64,000 bases of DNA from Harmothoe impar (lineage: Eukaryota > Annelida > Polychaeta > Phyllodocida > Polynoidae), in the NCBI GenBank assembly GCA_947462335.1, contig OX381707.1:85557606-85621605 (forward strand), given 5' to 3'. Positions 56,961-64,000 of this stretch are shown here, piece after piece (the stretch's first letter is position 1; every line of letters begins with the position of its first letter). Under the pieces are notes generated by a model. It saw only the letters and a list, made by a program, of their open reading frames with translations. It had not been told where the DNA came from and made no database searches. The translations under genes were made by a program, and so were the position numbers.

Positions 56961-59900
56961 AATCACAGCAATAGAAAGAAATGTTCAGTTGCTACTTGTT
57001 AGCATCAGGATCAGTTGTTTGAGTCATTGAACAGCCTTTTCACTGCCATTGTATTTCACATCAGCAATCAAACCTTGATTCAAGTGTCATAATCAAGACA
57101 AATAAAAAAGAACCAAGTTTAAAGATAAAAGAGCGAGAGAGACAGCAAGTTGACATAAAGACAGCGAAGGCAAATAGGAGCAAAAAGAATAAAAACTGTT
57201 CAAGAGAGCAGGAGGAAAGTAGCAGATATCCTTAAGGTTTGGGAAGGCCTGTTATTAGGTTGTATGACGAGAAACACATGTAGACTCTCATCAGCTTATT
57301 ATAGACTTCTTTTCACATTAATGTCAAGTTGTTGAAAATGGTGTATTCATGGATCATCTTTCTATTCATGTATACATAGTTTTTAGCCAGGTATAGTGGT
57401 CTTAAACAAACTCCCCTTACACCGACCTACTGAGGTCTGCATGGGGTTGTATGTGTGTTACATAATCAATGTATTCTGGGTGCTCTTCATAAAACTATGG
57501 CTCACAGTGGTAAGATGTGGGTGCAGAGATGCAGTAGTTTAGTGTAGGTTTACAAATATTCTCCACCTTTTCAAATCGTCTGCTATTTGAACCACTGTAA
57601 AAAACATTCTCAAGGTGTTTCTAGCATACTTTGCTTTGCCCTCTCGACATCTGGATATATAATGGATGGTGAGATATGACCACAGAACACCAACTTGGCA
57701 GCTGACAAGGGAATTAAATTTGTCCCTTCCCAATCTACTCACCCCTTCAACAACCACATGCATATATACTCTCTACGGCTATGCGTAAGTATCATGCTGA
57801 CCTTACTAGAGCTTGTTGTCTATATTGTTGGCTTAATGTTTGTCCTGGCTACATCCATCTATTCTTCCATCCTACAAAAAGGTAAACTTCATGTTAAGAG
57901 AAGTGTGGCCTAACACAACATGGCCCTCTCAGGCAGCGTAAACTTAGACTATCAGGAGAAACCTTGCCCAACTTTAAAACCTCTAGATCAAAACAGGCAC
58001 TGTTTTAAATGTGGCATTGCCTGACTGAGTGAATTACTGTTCCCACCTTGATGTGTGAATGCTGAATTCTGGATCAGTCTCATCAATCTGTAATAATGTC
58101 TTACCACGCAGTCCACACAGGTAGAAGTTTATGTCAGGTATAATGGTCTATGGGAAGGTGTGGCTGTCTTTGTTTGTTCCAGGTTTGAGCACTGCAACCA
58201 TTGCGTACATATTCATTTTTTTAAATACTCATTGTCTCTTGACTTGGTGTAAATGGCTTCTGTTGCTTTTATTCTGATAAATAGGATTACTGATGTTATC
58301 TTTGGCTTTTTGTAAGACGAACGTTTTTCTTACTGCTGTTGGTTGGTGTTTTTTTTTTAATTCCCCCCCCCAAAAAAAGAAGTATTTTCGTATGCTTCTT
58401 TGCTGCCTCTTTATTAGAATAATGGGGTTAAATGATATCTGAGCCACACTCTCGCTTTTAGGAGGTAGAACATTGATCCTTGTGTGCTGTGGTTGTTAAG
58501 TCAGCTGGTGCCCTGAGGGAGGGAACTTAGTCTCTGCAATAACGCCCTTAATGTGCTGTAACTAAGACATGCCCTCGGGGCACCATTACAAAATAATGGC
58601 ACCGTGCCTTGTGGTCTCAAAACAATTGAAAATCCATTATCTTTTTTGTTTTCATGTTTTCATGTTCAGAGAACAGCTTGGCCACTTCACAATTATGATC
58701 ACATTTTCTGTATAAAAGCACCATATCTCATGGCATAGTTTTCTGAATGAAACTGCAAGTGTCCTGGACCACGTGCATCAAAATTACTTTCATCTCCAAG
58801 CAGAGGCCTAGTCCTGTCGTAAGGTAGGACAGCGTGGGGCAATCTGGCTGCTACACTGACTACCTGTGCCACCTGTTTACAAAACCCTGTCCTTGCCTTG
58901 CTCCCCACAGTGTTGTAGGTATGCAGGCAATGTGCATTAAGGACCGCAGCAAGGTTCACTCAAAGCAGAGGGGGGGGGGGGACATTGCTATATGTGGGTA
59001 TATCACCAGTTTAATGCAAATTGTGTGTTCTGCATCCCAGTAATATTATTTATAATGCAAATCCATGAGATTTTGGCATTTAATGCATCCAAATGCATGA
59101 ATTTTCACCAGAATGCGATGCTCAAACAGAGGGGGAACTTGGAATTGACTACCCTGTTTCTGTAAACAGAAACACCTGACCTCCTCCCAGAGGTTTAGCT
59201 CAGTGGTGGCCCGTGTCCTGGACCAACATCAGATATACACAAGTCTACAATAGTCAGCGATGGTCTGTGATAAGAATTCTTTCCTTCACTCATCGTCTCT
59301 GGGTATCAAAGGAAGTGGGAGCATGAGTTGAGGGCTCACTGGTGTTTGTAAGCTGTGCTTGTCTGCATCATGCCAATCCATCTGTAGTGTATCATGATGG
59401 TAAATAGAATAAAGCATCAAAGAGTTAAGCGTCTTCTTTCCAAAAACTTAAAATCCTTACATAGTCCAGAGCACTTCAGCCCAGAAAATGTGTAGGGACC
59501 ATGTCTTTGTAGAAGCTATAGGCAGTTAGTTAACACACACACATGATATACGTGTGAGTGTATACACCGCTTAGTCCTGCTTAGCATACATTAAACCATT
59601 AGTTCTGTAAGTTTACCCTTTAATGAATGCCACTAAAAGATGAAATTTGTTATTATGATGCAGCACTGAAGTCCGGCTATATTAATCTATCATGCCGACC
59701 CTTAGGGAGTGTCTCCGGACTGTAGGGTCGGCATGATGCTTGGATGCAGCCCAGACGAGTTATTCTCCAGGGCTGCATTCATGCATCATTATGACTGAGG
59801 CTTGTTGCGTTAGAGAAATATGCCATCCTTAAAGGGTTAAGGTGTGTTTACAAGGGATATGGTAAACAGTTTACTCTCGCTGCTACTATTAAGGAGAAAG

Positions 59901-60500
59901 TACTAGCTACAAAGTGCAAACTGCGTAGGTGGGCAAATCCCTGTGCTATTAACTCATTATATAGTGTTAACAATGATTAGTGTGATATTATGCTGACTCA
60001 CCTTCTACTGCAGCAAACCTGCTAGTCAGATCCATATTAAATATTACTTAAGGAACAATTACTGGCTACAAAAGCAGACTGTGTAGGTGGGCAAATCCCT
60101 GTGATTATCCAGATTCCTATTATTAACGTCTTCGAAATTTCACTAATTTACAGGCGAGTCAGCGAGTTCACTGACTCGTCTCGCTTGAAGTCCATTTTCC
60201 ACGACTTATCATTGTTTCTAATGCCTAAAAAGGTGACAACTGAAAGAAAACATATTATTCTTTGATAATCCGCAATAAAATTCAACTCAAATGTCCAAAT
60301 AGAAGAGGATTGATTGATTTTCGACAAAGTTTAGTCGCCGAAACCTGACTCGTCGGATTCTTGAAATTTGTGCATTTTTTGACGACAACGATCAATCATG
60401 TTTTTTTTTTTTATTTTGGCATGAAAATATATCCATAATACATTTATAATGATGGCTTACCGTTCAGCAGGGCGATATCTTCCATATTTAATCGTATTAT
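56961..60500. other. Non-coding DNA
   Basis: No exon or RNA gene could be supported. It includes a hairpin-like repeat at 59691-59842 and a near-duplicate pair of phrases at about 59930 and 60090 (GTGGGCAAATCCCTGTG). Confidence 0.45.
59691..59842. repeat. Hairpin-forming dispersed repeat
   Basis: A stem CATGCCGACCCT ... AGGGTCGGCATG (59691-59735) is followed by a second inverted pair (ATGATGCTTGGATGCAGCCC against GGGCTGCATTCATGCATCAT) and a tail TCCTTAAAGGGTTAA. Related copies are at about 27214-27320, 38960-39060, 42720-42880 and 45995-46130. Confidence 0.65.
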
Positions 60501-60594
60501 GCCATAATTCAGCCTTTTACTATCGTTCGACACAACGACAATGTAAACAAAATATGGCCATCTCGCGGATTCACGGGATCCCGCGAGATTCAAA
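60500..60594 (+). promoter_or_regulatory. CpG-rich promoter candidate
   Basis: CpG-rich against the AT-rich surroundings. It contains an inverted pair TCTCGCGGATT and CCCGCGAGATT, close to the TCTCGCGAGA promoter element, and then AAAATGGCGGGC, a YY1-type motif that in many metazoan genes overlaps the start codon. Confidence 0.5.
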
Positions 60595-60675
60595 ATGGCG
60601 GGCGGGGGAACGCCGAGGGACGATGATTCGGTACCAAATTGGTTAATTTCATCGATTACAGCTCAAATATGCAAG
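60595..60675 (+). CDS. Candidate first coding exon of an unidentified host gene
   Basis: The ATG at 60595 lies in a YY1-type motif. It opens 27 codons (MAGGGTPRDDDS, then VPNWLISSITAQICK) that run directly into a consensus splice donor, AAG followed by GTGAGT at 60676, leaving a phase-0 intron. CpG content, motif and donor fit together as a housekeeping-type first exon. The protein is not recognised, and no later exon could be identified before the end of the window; the following 3.3 kb would be intron. A chance combination cannot be excluded, because the peptide is short. Confidence 0.5.
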
Positions 60676-61040
60676 GTGAGTCCGCAATTTCTGTTGATAT
60701 TGATAGATTAGGCTTCTCTTTTATGGGGGTTAAAATTGCGGACAGCTCAGTAGCCGGATTATTCCGCAATATGACGAAGACCGTGCTCTAAACTTGCCAA
60801 GACCAAAAAACAGAGCCAATGATCAAATGATAGACTCGCAAAAATTCCCATACAAAGTCAAATTTCACAAAAAGTAGGTGGTGTGTGGGACAGGGGGTGG
60901 AGGGCTGACACACCAGGGCCTAATAAAGATGACATTTCTGCATCTAACGAGCCTAATAAGGTGAATATTGGTTGAGATTTACCTTTGATATGAACCATTT
61001 TCAAGAAATTTGACGCACGTATGGATTCAAGTTCAGAACT

Positions 61041-61131
61041 AGGGGCGGTCTGTGTTAAATCTCCGAGCAGATACTACCCATACCTACAATACTAAACCTC
61101 AGCCTGGAGATTTAACACAGACCGTCACCCT
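61041..61131. repeat. Short stem-loop repeat, MITE-like
   Basis: The arms GGTCTGTGTTAAATCTCC and GGAGATTTAACACAGACC are perfect inverted repeats separated by about 45 bases. No target duplication is clear. Confidence 0.75.
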
Positions 61132-61319
61132 TAGATCCTCAGCACTGAGTGACTGCCACAACAGCTAAATGCGCAAGGTAGACTAAGCTTATTTAATGGT
61201 GTCTATCATCATATATACATACACCATGCACATTCACAACATGTCTAGCATTACAGGACAAGATATTGTGGTTAAATTTCGAAAATTATGCCTGTAAGAG
61301 CAATGTTTATAAGTTTGTG

Positions 61320-64000
61320 TTTCGACCGCGAGTAGAACACTTCGACTTAGAGTCTTTGGCATAGCGCCAAACGAAGCGTCTCGGTGAGAGGAGTTCATGT
61401 TTAGTTCCAGAGCTATGTGCATGTTTGCATTCTATACTTTACACATCTGTGGTAGTCCTCGCAAAAAGAATTTCTCAAATATTGTGTTTAAGTACCTCAA
61501 AATTGAACGTTTCCAAAGGGCCCATCTGGGGGGGGGGGCGAAAAAATTTGCGCGCGCCCCAGTTAACACCAAACAAGTTCAGTTCATGTTTACTAAATAA
61601 CTACTGCATATTATGCAATATCTCCCAGAAATTCTCATTCTTTGGACATTAGTGGTAGTCCCAGCAAAAGGAAATTCTCAAATAGCATGTCTAGGTACCT
61701 CAAAATTTAAAAAAGCAGAATGAAGAATATTGTGAAAATAGAGACTAAATTATGGCTCCAAATGATGCGTCTCGGTGAGAGGAGTTCAGAAATGTTCAAT
61801 TTATCTCTCTATCATGTTTAGTTCCAGAGCTATGTGCATGTTTGCATTCTATACTATACACATCTGTGGTAGTCCTCGCAAAAAGAATTTCTCAAATATT
61901 TTGTCTAAGTACCTCAAAATTGAACATTTCCAAAAGGCCCATGGGGGGGGGGGGGCGAAAAAATGTGTGCGCGCCCCTGTTAACACCAACGAGTTCAGTT
62001 CATGTTTACTAAATAACTACTGCATATTATGCAATATCTCCCAGAAATTCTCATTCTTTGGACATCTGTGGTAGTCCCAGCAAAAGGAAATTCTCAAATA
62101 TCATGGCTAGGTACCTCAAAATTTAAAAGAGCAGAATGAAGAACATTGTGAAAATCAAAACTAAAATATGGCTCCAAATGATGCTTCTCAGCGAGAGGAG
62201 TTCAGAAATGTTCGATTAATCTCTCTATCATGTTTAGTTCCAGAGCTAGGTGAATATTAGTAACCTTTTGTCCCCCCCCCCCTGGAGCTGTCTGTGGTTT
62301 AATACATGTAAATACCCGGTATTTAACACTCAGAAAGGTTAATAGAGCTGTCTGTGGTTTAATACATGTAAATACCCGGTAGTGACTTTAAATAAGAGGC
62401 CATGGTTCTTCAGAAGTTAAAGTTCTTTTTCTGCCATTTTATATGTAAATTCTTATATTTTCCAGTGAACTCGAGCGGTACAAGCGGAGCGGGAGTCGCA
62501 CAGATGGGAGCCACGGGTGCAGGAGTCGCAGGAGCAGGAGCCTTGGCCATGTGGACACAGCACTCAGAACCGTGATTAGGGGCCTCACAACACGTGTAGG
62601 GGCTCCACAACACGCCTAGGGGCTCCACAACATGACTAGGGGCCCCACAACACGTGTAAGTTTCTGTTTCGACCGCGAGTAGAACACTTCCACTTCGAGT
62701 CTTTAGCATAGCGCCAAATGAAGCGCCTCAATGAGAGGAGTTCAGAAATGTATAATTTATCCCTCTATCATGTTTAGTTCTGGAGCTATGTGCATGTTAG
62801 CTAAGGGACCCCCCCCCACCCCATCTACTATTGACTAAGAGACCAGCGCATGCGAGACGAGTTCAGAAATGTTCAATTTATCTCTCTATCATGTTTAGTT
62901 CCAGAGCTAGGTGAATATTAGTAACCTTTTGTCCCCCCCCCTGGAGCTGTCTGTGGTTTAATACATGTAAATACCCGGTATTTAACACTCAGAAAGGTTA
63001 TTAGAGTTGCCTGCTTATCAATACATGTAACCGGTATTTAACACTCAGAAAGGTTAAAAGAGCTGTCTGTGGTTCAATACATGTAAATACCCAGTAGTGA
63101 CTTTAAATAAGAGGCCATGGTTCTTCAGAAGTTAAAGTTCTTTTTCTGCCATTTTATATGTAAATTTTTATATTTTCCAGTGAATGTGAGTGGTACGAGC
63201 GGGAGTCGCACAAACGGGAGCGACGGGAGCCGGAGTCGCAGGAGCAGGAGCCTTGGCCACGTGGACACAGAACTCAGAACCTTGATCAGGGGCTCTTCAA
63301 CACTTCTAGGGGCTCCAACCACTCCTCCTCGGGTCCGCATCATGCATGAATGCTGATTAGGACCCAAATTGTGAGTAGCACAGCTCATGTCGTTTAACCC
63401 AGTTAGGCTCCATCCCTCGACCCGAAATTTTCTAACCTGCAAATATACATCTCTGACTCATTGCAGGTCTGTTTTTGGAAAGATTTACGAAGAATTCATC
63501 CCCTGGGAACACTTTTAGTTTTTTAAATTCTTCTATCGGTAGTGACTTTGAATGAGCAATCTCTCAAATTAAAACATAATTCTACCACTGATGCATACAT
63601 GTCTATACCTGTAGTTATACCTTAAAATTCTGGCTGTATTTATAAGTTTGACATCTGACCGCGAGTCATTCTTGCAGAAACCGTGAGTAGAACGCTTTGA
63701 CTTGGAGTCTTTGGGATAGTGCTAAACGGAGCGCCTCGGCGAGAGGAGTTCAGAAATGTTCAATTTATCTCTCTATCATGTTTAGTTCCAGAGCTAGGTG
63801 CATATTAGTAACCTTTTGTCCCCCCCCCCCCTCGGTTTGATACATGTCCGACCTTAAACTCCGCAGTACTGCCTCAGAAAGGTAATTAGAGCTGTGTGTG
63901 GTTTAATACATGAAAATACCCGGTATTTAACACTCAGAAAGGTTAATAGAGCTGTCTGTGGTTTAATACATGTAAATACCCGGTAGTGACTTTAAATAAA
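61320..64000. repeat. Array of degenerate repeats to the end of the window
   Basis: At least three interleaved repeat types are visible. GAGAGGAGTTCAGAAATGTT with TTTAGTTCCAGAGCTA occurs about six times (for example near 61390, 61775, 62200, 62740, 62860 and 63745). GAGCTGTCTGTGGTTTAATA with ATACCCGGTA occurs about six times between 62285 and 63980. A block of about 230 bp starting GGCCATGGTTCTTCAGAAG, with a TTTTCCAG acceptor-like end, occurs at 62399 and 63114. Homopolymer G or C runs separate the units. Open frames within them are repeat-derived and no gene is called. Confidence 0.8.

Noticed and set aside
62410..63442. Frames of about 100 codons on both strands in the terminal repeats
   Set aside because: They occur twice because the DNA is repeated, lack domains and conflict between copies.
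61320..64000. CRISPR-like array
   Set aside because: Repeat spacing is irregular, units are degenerate and hundreds of bases long, and the setting is a eukaryotic genome.
1..64000. tRNA or rRNA genes
   Set aside because: Scanning by eye found no clear A/B-box pair with a cloverleaf and no rRNA-like conserved stretch; a covariance-model search would be needed to exclude small ones.

Overview
This window looks like chromosomal DNA of an invertebrate metazoan, probably marine and possibly a deuterostome; the species cannot be fixed from the sequence. Most of it is AT-rich non-coding DNA. Host genes appear as spliced exons with polypyrimidine tracts, AG acceptors and GTGAGT donors. There are two CR1/L2-type non-LTR retrotransposons, several MITEs and one large virus-like DNA transposon. 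No tRNA, rRNA, CRISPR array or bacterial-type operon was seen.

Layout. Positions 1-2189, 16934-20009 and 23141-30249 form the first copy of a segmentally duplicated block. A second copy runs from about 30250 to 41092. A third starts at about 41093, and a shuffled fourth portion lies at about 52880-56960. The duplicated unit carries the last exon (TM7, helix 8 and cytoplasmic tail) of an alpha-1-adrenergic-receptor-like GPCR. Two copies are intact (23827-24869 and 35772-36814) and one is deleted (53058-53230). No exon for TM1-6 is visible in the window.

The centrepiece is a Polinton/Maverick-like element at 2190-16933. It has about 0.9-1.2 kb terminal inverted repeats beginning AGTAGTATAGTATGTATC and a 6-bp target duplication AACATG, and related DNA near 42998 and 54195 lacks it. 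It encodes three genes: a two-death-domain protein (minus strand), a protein with two PC4-like ssDNA-binding domains (plus), and a family-B DNA polymerase (plus). The polymerase is a pseudogene with two in-frame stops, two frame changes and a deletion of the motif A to motif C core. No integrase, capsid, protease or ATPase gene is present, so this copy would depend on factors in trans. Its TIRs carry a dense cluster of NF-Y, E-box, ETS, CRE and YY1-like motifs, purine microsatellites, G-runs and a perfect 42-bp palindrome.

A nearly full-length 5.8-kb LINE (3366-9182, target duplication ATGAAAA) is nested inside the element at the inner edge of the left TIR. Its ORF1 protein has an RRM-like region fused to what looks like a NADAR/YbiA-type domain, an unusual architecture. 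A second, 5'-truncated LINE with a long open ORF lies at 20010-23140 on the minus strand. Near the right end, a CpG-rich YY1-type promoter with a 27-codon first exon and a splice donor (60595-60675) probably starts an unidentified host gene. The last 2.7 kb is an array of degenerate tandem repeats.
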